64,000 nt of DNA from Ailurus styani (GCA_002007465.1 LNAC01000036.1:4719250-4783249); one strand, 5' to 3'. Numbered from the stretch's first letter, positions 10,291 through 21,623 are shown. Notes: generated by a model from the sequence alone, not told the origin. Translations and numbers: made by a program.

Positions 10291-12160
10291 TCAGTGTGAT
10301 GGGAGCTGCTGGGCTGAGCTCACTTTAGACAGGGTGTCCCTGGGAGACAAAGCCCAGACAGTTTCAGAGGGCCTTCCATTTGCTGCCTGGAAGTACATCC
10401 CTAGTCTTGACGTCACCCCTGTGCCTGAAGTTATTTCCAAGTCCTCCCCTTCATCTTGGCCAAGAGGTCTTGTCTTTGCTGGGGAAGCGAGCTGTCGATC
10501 TTCCTGTTTCTCCCCTCCACGTGGCCCTGGAGCAGCTGTCAGTCATGGTGCTGGGCTTCCTTCACCACACCCCTGGGCCAAGAAGCGTGTCGCATCTCTG
10601 GACACAGCAACTCACCCGAGGGACACACAGCCCAGGCCGATCGGAGGCTTCCCAAGGAATCTTGTGATTGGAGGTGGAAGGCTAGTTTTTCTTAGTTTTA
10701 AATCATTAAGGGCTTGTGTCTGGAGTTGCTAGGAGCTATTTTTTCTGATATGTGGAGAGAAATTTTCTGATGTAAAAGAGAATGAGATTAAAATAGAGAC
10801 AGCGAGATTGAGGAGAGAAAAGAGAGAGGGTGTGATGTGAGATGAACATGTCTGGGATTCAGATATAAAGAGGAGAGGGAGGGGAGAAGATAAAAGAAGC
10901 ATTTTCTAGGTCTCTAGGGGGTTTGAACTTTCTATCCAGGGCTTTTTGTTCCTGGAACTCTTCATTCTATAAGCCACTCCAGTGTCCTTCCCACCCATGA
11001 AAGCCAGTAATACCTCCCTTCTTGCTTAAGCCAATTTGAGTTGACTTTCTTTGTGACTTGCAACCCCGAGGGTCCTAACTCCCCATCAGGGTCCTGCAGG
11101 CATTGTTGAGTGTCAGGACTTGCTTACAGAACCCCTCTGTTTCCCTGGAGAGGCTTCTGCTGCTTGAGAGCACCCAATGCCCTCAGGGGCCCCCCAAACC
11201 TCCCAGCGTCTTTCCTGGGGCCCTCCTCAGGCACATTGCACAGAGCTATGCCTTGGCCATCTCCTCTGGTTGTAAATTGTCATTTGTTCATTTATTCAGT
11301 GAGTATTTATTGAGCATAAACGTGGTGGAAGCCCAGCAACCAGTAGATTGGAAATAAAACCGCCTCTAACTAAGAAGCCATGTAAAAAGTAATTCATTTC
11401 TTAAATCAAAAGCTATGGGAGATCAGAAGAAGTAGTAACCATCATGGGTGGGGGTCTGGAGAGGCTCCATGGGTGTTGTAGATGGGCTGACAGGCGGGAT
11501 TGGGGCGGTGGAATTGAAGGAAAATGTGTGAGCTCAGTGGAGTGTATGGAAGCTCCAGAAGAAAGAGGCCCAAACATCGTCGCAGAAGGCTGGACTTGCA
11601 AAGTGGGGAGGCTTAAACAAGGTGCTGGAGCAGCCCATCCCTTCATACCCTGCTGTCCCGTTAAGCCATTGGATAGTCTACTTAGAGCTTGAGTGTTAAT
11701 TCCTGGAGGAAGGCTCTGCCCTTTGGTATTTTGATGGTATGAGGACCCTTCAATCCTCTACCCGACGGATTGGCTCAGGAAGTAATTTCAGGCCTAGGGA
11801 GGTGGGTGAGCTTGTTGCCTTGGGAACCCAGGAGATTTGTTGCCACCGTCCACGGTGCTCCTTCCACGCCAAGGCTGGCACTACCTCTGTGGCTATGCTT
11901 GCCAGGGTCTGGGTGAGGGCATTGAAGCACTGGCTGCTGAAGAAGATGATCGGTAGCTCGCCTGCCTTCCTGGGCAGGAACTTGCCTTCTGCCCCTCCTC
12001 TTCCCCCAACTGGAGTTTTCCATGAGAAGACGGAAACGTGGCTTTCCCCCATTGATACCATTTCTTGATACCAATTCAGTGGGCTGAGATGGATTGGCTT
12101 CTTATGAGATGAGGAAGAGAACTGTATTTTTAGTTGGCTCTAGGGAGGAAATATTCAAGC
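10291..12160. other. Unique sequence with purine-rich tract
   Basis: No gene found. It holds a perfect CRE palindrome at 10408-10415 (listed separately), a GA-rich tract at about 10770-10900, and a possible short antisense L2 end near 11284-11320 (TTCAGTGAGTATTTATTGAG). Open frames of up to 179 codons (10193-10732) partly overlap the repeat at 10013 and have no known domain. Confidence 0.4.
10408..10415. promoter_or_regulatory. Perfect CRE palindrome
   Basis: TGACGTCA is the full palindromic cAMP-response element bound by CREB/ATF factors. It contains a CpG, which is depleted in this genome, so a perfect copy in unique sequence stands out a little. There is no evidence of a promoter next to it. 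Confidence 0.35.
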
Positions 12161-12163
12161 TAT

Positions 12164-12167
<4 letters not shown>

Positions 12168-12194
<27 letters not shown>

Positions 12195-12214
12195 ACGTGT
12201 GTACACATGTGTGT
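12168..12214. repeat. (TG)n microsatellite
   Basis: A pure TG run of 27 bases (12168-12194) continues as an imperfect run with ACGTGTGTACACATG interruptions. Confidence 0.95.
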
Positions 12215-12644
12215 GCATCTCCCCAGAAAGCTTTTTTTCTGTAAAATAATTTGAAGCAGGTATATCATATCACTTTATCAACATCTCTTGAAACTAAACC
12301 ATGCTGAACAGAGTATTGAGGTTCTTTTTTTTTTTTTTTTAATTTCCATTACTCTTAGTTTCAACAAGATGATCAAGTCAGTTTTAAAATAACCTGGATA
12401 ATCAAACCCTTTTCCTTCAGTCCAGACTGCAACTGTAGCAAATGTGAACCTGCCAAATATCCTCTATCCCTATCCGGATTTCCAAGTCCTGGAAATCAAT
12501 TATTGTATGTCCTTGCTTGGAAAAACTAGAGGCCCTTGTAGGTGTTAAAAGTAAAAGGAGTGCCTTTGACAAGTAGCAGAAGGCCCATCTTCTTCAGAAA
12601 GCTTCTTGACCATGCCAGTGTTCCTTCACCTCTTCTTGAAAATT

Positions 12645-12834
12645 GAGTACGATGATGATTATGATGATGATAATGGTGGTAAATGCAATTGATTGATAAT
12701 AATTGATTGATGGTCCAGGGGTTCTGTGTGTATTATCTCCTGATAATCCCCACAAAGACCCCATGATGCATGAGTAATATTAATGATACTTATAATGATG
12801 GTGATGACATGATGATGCTGATAATGATGGAACA
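12645..12834. repeat. GAT-rich degenerate microsatellite
   Basis: Repeated GATGAT, AATGATG and TTGATTGATAATAATTGATTGATGG motifs form two imperfect blocks (12650-12715 and 12780-12830). The block directly abuts the L1 insertion site at 12835. Confidence 0.8.
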
Positions 12835-13261
12835 AGAAGTAGACTTTTTAAAATTTAAATTCAATTTTGTTAACATACAGCGTATTATTGGTTTCGGAGG
12901 TAGAGTTTAGTGATTCATCGGTTGCATATAATACCCAGTGCTCATCACATCATGTGCCCTCCTATTAAGAAGGCCCAGCACCCTGTTACCCCAACCCTGA
13001 TGCACCTCCCCTCCAGCAATCCTCAGTTTGTTTACTATAATTAAGAGTCTCTTATGGTTTGCTTTCCTCTCTGTTTTGATCTTATTGTATTTTTCCTTTA
13101 CTCACTTATGTTCCTCTGTTTTGTTTCTTAAATTCCACATATGAGTGAAATCATATGGTATTTGTTTTTCTCTGACTGACTTATTTCACTTAGCGTAATA
13201 CCCTCTAGTTTCATCCACGTCATTGCAAATGGCAAGATATCATGATGACTGAGTAATATTC

Positions 13262-13312
13262 ATATATACATATGTATGTATATGTGTGTGTGTGTATGTA
13301 TGTATATATATA
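13262..13312. repeat. TA/TG compound microsatellite inside L1
   Basis: ATATATACATATGTATGTAT runs into GTGTGTGTGTGTATG and TATATATATAT. In L1 the corresponding 3' part has a short TA-rich stretch after AGTAATATTC, so this tract probably grew from the element's own sequence. Confidence 0.85.
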
Positions 13313-13314
13313 TC

Positions 13315-13578
13315 TCACATTTTTATGCATTCATCTGTCAGTGGACACCTGGGCTCTTTCCATATTTTGGCTATTGTGGACATTGCTGCTATAAACATCC
13401 GGGTGCATCTGCCCCTTCGAATCACTGTGTTTGTATACCTTGATGAATGCCTAGTAGTGTAATTGCTAGGTTGTAGGGCAGTTCTATTTTTAACTTTTGA
13501 GGAACCTCCATACTGTTTTCCAGAGTGACTACACCAGTTTGCATTCCCACCAACAGAATAAGGTTCCCCTTTCTCCAC
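13315..13578 (-). pseudogene. L1 ORF2 extreme C-terminus, relic in shifted frame
   Basis: The frame ends with MFIAAMSTIAKIWKEPRCPL, a well-known motif near the end of L1 ORF2p. It lies downstream of the fragment at 13757-14062 but in another open frame, so at least one frameshift or stop separates them. Confidence 0.8.
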
Positions 13579-13756
13579 ATCCTCACCAACATCTGTTGTT
13601 TCCTGAGTTGTTCATTTTAGCAATGCTGACTGGCGTGAGGTGGTATCTCATTGTGGTTTTGAAATGTATTTCCCTGAGTGATATTGAGCATTTTTTCATG
13701 TGTCTATTAGCCATTTGTGTGTCTTCTTTGGCGAAATGTCTGTTCATGTCTTCTGC

Positions 13757-14062
13757 TCATTTCTTGACTGGGTTTTTTGTTTTTTGGGTGTTAAAATTGA
13801 TAAGTTCTTTATAGATTTTGGATACTAGCCCTTTATCTGATGTGCCATTTGTGAATATCTTCTCCTGTTCCATAGGTTGCCTTTTAGTTTTGTCAACTGT
13901 TTCCTTTGCTGTGCAAAAGCTTTTCATCCTGATGAAGTCCCAGTAGTTCATTTTTGCTCTTGTTTCACTTGACTTTGGAGGCATGTTTAGCAAGAAGTTG
14001 CTGTTGCTGAGGTCAAAGAGGTTGCTGCCCATGTTCTCCTCTAGGATTTTGATGGATTCCTA
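13757..14062 (-). pseudogene. L1 ORF2 C-terminal region, relic
   Basis: The minus-strand frame encodes KMNYWDFIRMKSFCTAKETV, then RQPMEQEKIFTNGTSDKGL and KIYKELINF, the conserved C-terminal segment of mammalian L1 ORF2p downstream of the reverse transcriptase. The N-terminal endonuclease and reverse transcriptase are absent because the insertion is 5' truncated, so it cannot retrotranspose itself. Confidence 0.9.
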
Positions 14063-14075
14063 TTAGAAGCAGACT

Positions 14076-15171
14076 AATCACGAAGCTAAGAAAGCTGAAA
14101 TTTTAAGTTTTAAGTTTCCTCACTTGCATGGACCCAATTCAAGGACTCTGAAGAGGCCCCAACAATGTTTACATGGTAATGTGTTTTGTACATTTTACAA
14201 AGTAAAATCTTTTAACTGCAGTCAGTTACGGCTGCTCTTTTCACGCCAGTGTCTCCTCTGTCACCAAACCATTGTGTTGAGTGGCTCTTTAGTGGCCATG
14301 GGCATGTTTAGGATGCACCTAAGGGGAAGTTGAGTTTGGAATGCATTAACATGAGTTCAGAGGGTGTATTTAAGAGGTGTTCAGTTAATTCACAATCTAG
14401 TTGAGTTGTGGCATCCAATAATACTCCCACTGTCCTCTGAGCCAAGTCATCCAATGTAAAGAAACAAAGATATTGAGGATAAGCAATTATGAGTGTTGAC
14501 TTTTCAAAGGTATTTAAGATGAGTCACTTCGCAGGGAAGCTTAAAATGCCTTGAAATCTTAGCTCATATGTAGAAGGGACTTATTCAACCTTTTTCTATG
14601 TTTGATCACAATCCTAAAATTTGACATATCGCTCTAAGAAGTTGGAAAGCTGAAAGAAACTTTTCCGAACAAGCTATCAAAAAGAAATAAGAAAATTTCT
14701 TCAACTGTGTTAGAGCAATGGCTGAATTTTAGCTTTCTAGCCTTTCAGTAGAAAACATCACAAAATTATTGTTGAATGAGAGGATGATTGAAAGGTATGA
14801 AAAATGTAGGAAAAAAATTCTGAAGGTGTGTCGGGCAGCTAACTAACAAAAATATTATACTCTAGATTTTGTAATGATTGCGGTATTTGTCAGCTTTTTA
14901 CAATTTCATAATTTGTTGTGATCTCTTTTATCATTCTAAATAATCATTTTCATTCCTAAGTTTGTATTCATCATTCTGCATTTTATTTTCTTAAAGAGGG
15001 ACCCTAGAATGATGTAAGTATCTGGCTACATAAAGGCTGTGCCCAACCCTGGAAAAAACTCAGAGATAAGGGATTTCTCTTCTTTGTCTAGCCAACCATT
15101 TGGCAAATCAACAGGTATTCTTTGTTCCTCATATGTGTTCTATGTCTTATCAGTGGTAAGAAAGTGGTTTT
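14076..15171. other. Unique sequence, no feature seen
   Basis: AT-rich, no open frame above 70 codons, no tandem repeat and no family I recognise. Confidence 0.45.
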
Positions 15172-15185
15172 AAGACTTTCTGGTT

Positions 15186-15377
15186 GGGCACCTGGGTGGC
15201 TCAGTTGGTTAAGTGTCTGCCTTCGGCTCAGGTCATGATCTTAGCATCTTGGGATTGAGCCCCTCATTGGGCTCCCTACTCTGTGCAGAGTCTGCTTCTC
15301 CCTCTGCCTGCTGCTTGCCCTGCTTGTGCTCTCTCTTTTTCTGTCAAATAAATAAATAAAATCTTAAAAAAAAAAAA
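15186..15377 (+). mobile_element. Carnivore tRNA-derived SINE, older subfamily
   Basis: The head GCACCTGGGTGGCTCAGTTG carries the RNA polymerase III A-box-like TGGCTCAGTTGG, followed by GGTCATGATCTTAGC, a CT-rich body and a CAAATAAATAAATAAAATC tail with an A-run. The body reads TGCTTGCCCTGCTTGTGC, not the CTACTTGTGATC form of the younger copies. Flanks AAGACTTTCT (15172-15181) and AAGACTTCT (15376-15384) are a target-site duplication with one indel. Confidence 0.95.
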
Positions 15378-16417
15378 GACTTCTAGTCATCAAATATCCA
15401 TTACTGGGAATAGCAACTGATAAGGTTCTAGAAAAATCTAGAAAAATTTTGGGGGGCTAGGAGAGATTATACTCTGTCTGCTCCAGTAGTCCACAAATTG
15501 CTTCTTTTCTGGCATCAAGATTGGGTGCTGTTGAACCCTGTCCCATGCCTGCAAGAAGGAGAGTATACCATCTGTTCTAGAAGGCTTCAGGGTTTCAGTG
15601 GGAGAGAAGCATCTCCCCTTCATCAGTTACTGACTAGGGAAGCACTGGGAGCCTTTGGGAAGGATGGCAGAGCATCCACACAGTAGGCAACCCACACAAC
15701 TGTTCACTAATGTAAATAAGGCTGGCCTTACAAATACAGAGGTTCCTGCACAAGAACGTAAATATAAAGGAAACAGTAGAAAAATTTATTCCAAAACGTG
15801 CTTCCCTCCCTATTACCAGTCATTGAAAATCATTATATTAGAAGTTTTCTTTGTTTTTAAGTAAACTCTTTTAAAACATGAGCTTTTCTAAGAGCCATCT
15901 GTCTTGGCTATTTAGATGGTCTTCCCACAATTCAGAGAAAAGATGAAGTTGACAGAAATCTTAGCTCTATCTTGATAAATTTCTCTTATAAGTTTAACAA
16001 TGGCAAATGGTCAAACATCAAGAAAGAAAATAGGAACTGGGCATTTTTACCTCTTTTTCCTCATCTTACCTGTTTTTAGCTCATTGCTATACTCTGACTA
16101 GTTGGAACAAGCCAGTTCTCTAGCAAATATGAGAAAGGCAAGATTTCTCATCTGTCCTCACCTCACTTCCAGGTTCATGTCACCAGTGAGTAGATGATCC
16201 TGTTTATAATTTTATGACTATATGTGGTCAGGCCGAATCATCTTAGTACATATCAAATAAATATCCAGAACCCCACCAAATAGGCAAGTTTCAGATGGTT
16301 AGACCCCCACAACTAAAGGTTTTCATAATCACTTGGGTCCACTTAGGTGAAGGGCATGTGATTTAGAAATGCCATGTGTGTAAAGAAGCACCTTTTCTCT
16401 CTACAGGAGGCATCATA

Positions 16418-16540
16418 AGGTGATTAAGAGCATGGACTCCTAACCAGGTAACCGGTCATTAAAGTTGCTAGTGTTGTCTTAAGACCTTCTCTTTCTGTGA
16501 CTCAGTTTTTTCATCCATGAAATGGGTATAGTGATACTCT
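16418..16540 (+). repeat. MIR SINE fragment
   Basis: GGTGATTAAGAGCATGGACT matches the MIR head and TCATCCATGAAATGGGTATA the CATCTGTAAAATGGGGATA core block. Confidence 0.7.
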
Positions 16541-16559
16541 GGCAGTCAACTGCTAGTTC

Positions 16560-17095
16560 TCAGATCCATCCTGTACTTCCTTTGCTCTCCTCTGTATCAC
16601 AGGGGATCTTGTTTCCAAGGATCGTTTGCCCTCTGCCTTTCATGCAGTTTCTTTCAGTAGGAGGCCTTGACAGAAGGGTGTGTGGAAATGAAGCCAGAGG
16701 GAAGAGAGGGGTCAAGGGATTCCTCCCCCTTTCTCTCTCAGCTTTCTGTGAGGAGCTGGTAGCATTGTGTCTCCTCTGTGGCTCCAGTGCCTACCAGATA
16801 GTTCCTCCATCCACGAGCTCATCGCCTACATGCAGTCCTCATGATAGTTCTAGTTCTTGCTATTTGGCCTCAACTTTTGGGCACTGGAGCACTAACCCCT
16901 CCTGTTGTCTCTCTAGTCCCATGGTTGGTGGCAGTTTCCCCTTTTTGCTACTCTGTGAGCAGCTCTCACAGCTCCCCATTTGGCCTGTCAATGATTCTGT
17001 CACATGCGTAACTAATTCCCTGCATTCAACTCCTTCCATTTGAAAGACCTAGAGTGGTTTCCGTTTTCCTAGACGGACCCTGATGTTTACAGATA
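16560..17095 (+). repeat. Ancient interspersed repeat, family X copy 1
   Basis: The right end reads TCCCTGCATTCAACTCCTTC, then ACCTAGAGTGGTTTCCGTTT and GACGGACCCTGATG. It shares its overall plan (CT-rich body, a CTGTTG-type centre, a terminal GGACCCTGA-like end) with 43280-43700 and 50545-51000. A 173-codon open frame (16522-17043) lies over it, so that frame is probably not a gene. I cannot name the family. Confidence 0.45.
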
Positions 17096-17259
17096 GCAAA
17101 CCCACATGGCTATCAGGAGGATTGAGTTAAGGTCTATAATTTTTTAGTCTCTGCCCTGGAAAATAGCTATGGTAGCCATCAACATGACCTTCTCAGCAAT
17201 GATTCTGAGAATACAGCATATAGATTATTATTGTTATTTTATTCTTAGTGGTTGCAATA

Positions 17260-17267
17260 TGACGTCA
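17260..17267. promoter_or_regulatory. Perfect CRE palindrome
   Basis: TGACGTCA, a full CREB/ATF site, in non-repeat sequence 78 bp before an RFX-like X-box. This is a candidate site only. Confidence 0.4.
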
Positions 17268-17345
17268 CTTAAAGCAGAAAGATCTGAAATGGACACGCCT
17301 GCCAGGGAAGACTATTGAGTGCCTCTAGCTCATATGCAATTTCCA

Positions 17346-17359
17346 GTTTCCATAGAAAC
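17346..17359. promoter_or_regulatory. RFX X-box-like near-palindrome
   Basis: GTTTCCATAGAAAC fits the RFX-family X-box pattern (GTNNCC, short spacer, GGNAAC-type half) with one deviation (AGAAAC). RFX factors act at cilia-gene and immune-gene enhancers. Nothing here shows that the site is used. Confidence 0.4.
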
Positions 17360-18285
17360 CAAGCAAAGGAAATTTGCTAAAGGAAGCCTAGGAAAGAAGT
17401 AGATTCAGGTCTGTATGATTATGTTTCAAACCCTTTAACACACAGCGGACTCTTATTACTATTATCTTATTGTCTCTTGAATATCTTTTTTTCCTATAGG
17501 ATGCAATAGACTCAGACTCTTTCTATGCAGAGGATGACACCACGTATAGGATTTCTTTGCCACAGCACACTCTCTATCACATCCCCAATAGGAATGCTTC
17601 TAAGGCTACTGTTATTATGTTTATCTGCCAAATTGCTGGCTAAACCCAGCTCTTGCCATTCTGTGAATATTCAGAGGTTGTTTGTTGTCTGCTGTTAAGA
17701 TACGGGAGCAAAGATCCAAAAATACTAGTTTAAGCAAAATCTTAGAAGGGAGTCAGGCACACCGAAATCCCAATTAACATCCTGGAAATGAGACCTCAGC
17801 TAGAATGGAAATATGCAATTCCCCTGCATGGGGAGGGGGTAGGGATTCTTGGGTCATTTGATTACAGTCGAATTCCTTGGAATCCCACTTTAGCCATCAG
17901 AGTCAGAGGCAGGAATGACAGAGATAGCTCTGAGTCAGACTTGCCAGAATTTGAATCAATAACTGGGCAATCATGCCTCAATTTCCAAGCAATTTTAAAA
18001 TCTTCTCTTTAAAATGCCTTTGAGAGGGAAGAAACTGGGGAGAGGAGAGGAGAATGCAAGCAACTAGAATACCAAGGTAAACCTCACTACTTTTCTGGGC
18101 AAACGGAGGCATGCAGGTGTCCACCAGATGACTCCTGGGGTGCTGGGGAGGCTGGGATAAGTTACAGTTGCTCCTCGCACGATGGCCTCCCTTGGATGGT
18201 TCCATGCATACTTAGCACAGAGAAAATAGAAACAAGCATGGAGGATAAGTCCCTGTGCAATAATAAGAAATATATACATATATAT

Positions 18286-18650
18286 TTCTTGGTCTCTGCT
18301 CCTAGTTCCTGACACAAAGCTGCTAAAATCCTTCCAAATAGGTATACTAGGAGAATCTTTTGTTCTAACATTGAGTCTTTGACGTGGCTCCTGATGCAGA
18401 GCTCCTAAGGCCTTTGTAATTTCCTGAGTGATAGGAGCATCTGATAGTAAGCTCTTAAATCCCTTGGAATTTCCTAGGTGATAAGATTGTCTTCCGTTGT
18501 AATAAGGGACTCATGGTGGGCACCCGGGTGGGGGCTGGTCACCAGAAAGACCAAGCCACGATTTGAAACTTGGAACTTTTAGCTCCCCCTACACCAAAAA
18601 TTGGTGGTGTAGGGCACCCCTTCTCTTCAGGTGTTAGAAGTGCTATGAGT
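18286..18650 (+). repeat. Ancient repeat with internal sub-repeats
   Basis: Three imperfect units of about 80 bp follow each other, each with a CTCCTA or CTCTTA block, a CCTTxxAATTTCCTxxGTGATA block and an ATCTTTTGTTCTAA or GTCTTCCGTTGTAA block (near 18310-18370, 18390-18450 and 18450-18505). The tail reads GGTGGGGGCTGGTCACCAGA. I have the impression of a known LTR-type mammalian repeat but cannot name it. Confidence 0.5.
18587..18614. other. Perfect 10-bp inverted repeat
   Basis: CCCTACACCA at 18587-18596 pairs with TGGTGTAGGG at 18605-18614 across an 8-base loop. It would form a stable hairpin in RNA or single-stranded DNA. It lies at the right part of the ancient repeat. Confidence 0.8.
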
Positions 18651-18794
18651 GTGGTCGTAGTGTGAAAGTGGAAAAGAAACACAGGAATGTGGTTTTCCAT
18701 TACATGCCCTTTGAATGCATGTGATTGGCTTGCAGCGTGGTTATGGGGGACAGGATGGCAGAGACGAAGGAGCTCTTGGAAGTTCTAGATATTG

Positions 18795-18875
18795 GAAGCT
18801 CTGGGCCGTCTTGGTCCTGCCACTTTCAAGCTATGTGGTTCTAGGCAAATTGCTTCATTCATTCGTGTATTTTTC
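18795..18875 (+). repeat. MIR SINE fragment
   Basis: TGCCACTTTCAAGCTATGTG and GTTCTAGGCAAATTGCTTCA match the MIR core (CCACTTACTAGCTGTGTGACC, GGGCAAGTTACTT). Confidence 0.55.
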
Positions 18876-19889
18876 ACAAGGGGCTTGGGACAGAGAGTAT
18901 ATGAGTCAGTACAAACCATTGCCAAAATTAGAAAAGCTTGCTTGTGAGTAAGCACATGATACACATACAAATACCAGAACATCCATCAATCAGCATTTAT
19001 TAAACACCTACTCTGAAACCACTATTACTATAATAATGACATGGTGAAAACAACGCAGACAGCTTTTCCACATGGGCTGGCTGTGAAAGTGGGTGAGAGA
19101 AAGCTAGTGTTTTCCTGATGGCAGTAAATAGGAACTCCAGATCAGAACCACAAGCTCAGTGCTTCCTACATGGCCTCTCTCAAGCCCCCACTTGGCAGAA
19201 AACTTCTGGCGATGTCTTTTTGCTCTTGTAAGGGTCAGTTTTGCACCCATGGCTTCTGTGACTACAGACAATGATGTTGCAATAAAAGCATCCTGCATTT
19301 CTTCCATGCCTATGCTTCCTATGAGGAGCCTGAAAGCCAAAAGCTTTCTCACTGCACTTTGATTTTTATAGAGGGGCAAGTCTTCACCTTATGGTTGAGG
19401 TAAGGAATATAGAATATAGGGATGAGGGTTTCCATCAGGCAGGCCTTGATTACTATGGCATCCAGATGACCACTTAAATCACCACAAGGATAGTCATCCC
19501 AAAGGGAACAAGGGGACTCTCAAACATGCTATCATTTATGTTCCTTCATTGCAAAGTTCTCCACAATTGCCAATGAGCTAATCCTCCCAACAGGCTTGAG
19601 AAGGCAGATCAATACTATTATCCCTTTTAGAGCTCAATATTATTACCCACTTTAGGGCTTATTATCTTATCAGCCCAATGACTTCATCTTTAAAGTCTCA
19701 TCAATGTCCTGTCAAAGAAATACTCCATTTTATGATTGTGAGTCTGTGTTACCTGTGAAATGCTGGATCTGCTCTCCCAAGAGAGGCTGGAGCCAGAGTG
19801 GGTATTACAAGAGATGCCATGGGGCTGAGTATTATCAGCATTCAGGGTTACTTGAGTATGAGGATTCTGAGTAACAGGTGTTGGGCAGC

Positions 19890-20060
19890 GACCCAGAGAC
19901 CAGGACCACCTGCCCACTCACCAAGTGACCTTGGGAAAGCAACTTCTTCCTGGGGTTCTTTTTGTGCATCTGTAGAATGGAGATCAGAGTAATTCTCATC
20001 TCTCCTCCAACTTCTTTCTCTTTCACACAGTTGTTAGAATAAAATGAGACCATAGCTGGG
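19890..20060 (+). repeat. MIR SINE fragment
   Basis: CACTCACCAAGTGACCTTGG, then GCATCTGTAGAATGGAGATC and GTTAGAATAAAATGAG follow the MIR core order. Confidence 0.65.
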
Positions 20061-21623
20061 AGTATCTTTGGGGAGGAGGTGCAGTAGAGAAATACAAGAG
20101 GTATTAATGATGGTGTGTATCAAAGCAATGATATCGACCACCTTGTTCTTTGTAAATATTTGGGCCCCAGAGTACTCAGTGGGTTCAATAGCATGTGTAA
20201 GATGGCTGGTTTCAGTAGAATGAAAATCTGCCCATGTCGAAGATGGAGAAGCTGAGACTTGCTTCAAGTCACCCAGTGGGACAACCGCCAAGGTCTAGCA
20301 GGTAGAGTCAAAGGTCTCTTATAAGGTGACCAGGTCATCCCAGTTTTCCCCTGGCTTTCTCAGGAAACCAGGATGGCTGGTCACCCATCTCTGAGAAGCT
20401 CCATGTCTATATTCTCCCTAGACTGAGCAGGTCCAAGTGAACTGTGGCCAATTTTTTCATATGCAGTTCCCCCAAGGGGAGGACAGAAGATTCTTGGTCA
20501 GTATGTGGTGGGTGATGCCTGAATGTCAGAATCCTTAATAGTTAATGAGCTTATCTTTTCATCACCAAGCCCATTCTGGGAGCTGCTGCTTTTAATAAGG
20601 ACCCAGAGGAAGAGAACTTGATAACCTCTGTGAGGAGAAGCCATGAGGAATGAAGGGGTCAGGGAGTTCACCCTCAGTCATGACCTGCTTTCCTCAGGTT
20701 GTCAGTCTCTGCCTTCAAAGACCTACTTCAGGGCCCTGGCCCCTGCCCAGCAGCCTTGTCACATCTACGCTGGCTCTGAAAATCCATCTGGGCCATACAT
20801 GCATAATTATGTGATCATGTTCTCCCACTAAGAAAGTTCAGGTATCTTATCAGAAGAAAAATAAATATTTAGGATCTTAACTACATTGCTAATTTGAGCA
20901 TAGTATACAGTTGGTGTCCTCCATATTTATTGTAGAGGTATCCATATGTATATGGCTTAGTCCAAAGTCATGTGACCATTTGAGGGTAGTATTTTGACTT
21001 CTGTGGTCTCAAGTGGGAATTTGTGGTCCAATCTGCATTATAGGTGGTGGGACCTTTGGGGCAGTCAAAGAGACCCTTCATATGAAGTCTAATGTGGCAC
21101 TTCCTGTGTAAAGCAAACCAAGCTCCTCATCTTCTTTGGGTATACAGGGAAAATGTATATGACTAACTGAAGGTGAAGTTCTTATGGAAAGGCGATTGGG
21201 GAAAAGGCAATAGGGTCCTCTTAATTTATTAGTCCCTGAGCCTTGACATTGCCATCCCTCTCGACCTCCATCCCTCTCGACCTCCATCCCTAATATAGTG
21301 TCCGTGGGCCCAATGTCGGAACCCTCCTGAAACTGGCTGGCTAAGGGTAGCTGGGAAGTTCAAGGTGTAGGGTCCTAAGGGCATAGCAAAGGCAGCTGTT
21401 GCCCAGGCAATTCTGGGAGCCCCAGGGGAAGAGGGGAGGTGGAAGAAAAGTGTGAAGTGATAACTTGAGGTCACCAGAGTAACACAGATTTGCATTTGCA
21501 GGTGAGCTTTTCATTTCCAGTGGGTAGCTGGGGAATGCAGGAAGGTGGTTCTAGATATTTGCACAAGAGAACTGACCAGACCTGACTGGGGAATCAGGAC
21601 CCTGGCAAATGGATTCTTATAGA
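20061..21623. other. Unique sequence, no gene
   Basis: No repeat family recognised except a weak MIR-like stretch near 20210-20290 and the tandem repeat listed at 21252. Open frames are short and unremarkable. Confidence 0.4.
21252..21291. repeat. 16-bp tandem repeat, 2.5 copies
   Basis: CCATCCCTCTCGACCT occurs at 21252-21267 and 21268-21283, with CCATCCCT following at 21284-21291. The copies are identical, so the duplication is recent. Confidence 0.95.

Larger units (their letters stand above)
12846..14064 (-). mobile_element. L1 LINE, 5'-truncated, minus strand
   Basis: The plus strand shows a T-rich start, then the carnivore L1 3' UTR complement (CCAGTGCTCATCACATCATG, CTCAGTTTGTTTACTATAAT), then the complement of the ORF2 C-terminal region through GGTGGTATCTCATTGTGGTT to 14064. 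AGAAGTAGACT at 12835-12845 and AGAAGCAGACT at 14065-14075 are an 11-bp target-site duplication with one mismatch, which fixes both ends. About 1.2 kb remains of a normal 6-kb element. A TA/TG microsatellite at 13262-13312 has grown inside it. Confidence 0.93.
17096..18285. other. Unique sequence with candidate regulatory motifs
   Basis: No repeat recognised and no gene. It contains a perfect CRE at 17260-17267 and an RFX X-box-like site at 17346-17359 (listed separately). Confidence 0.4.

Noticed and set aside
10193..10732. 179-codon plus-strand open frame
   Set aside because: Its left part lies in a DNA-transposon-like repeat, no domain is visible, and length is near chance expectation.
15186..15260. 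tRNA gene-like A and B boxes
   Set aside because: These boxes belong to the tRNA-derived head of the carnivore SINE; the cloverleaf is not intact. The same holds for the other SINE heads and MIR heads.
16522..17043. 173-codon plus-strand open frame
   Set aside because: It overlies an ancient repeat and gives a Ser/Cys-rich peptide without known motifs; length is near chance expectation.
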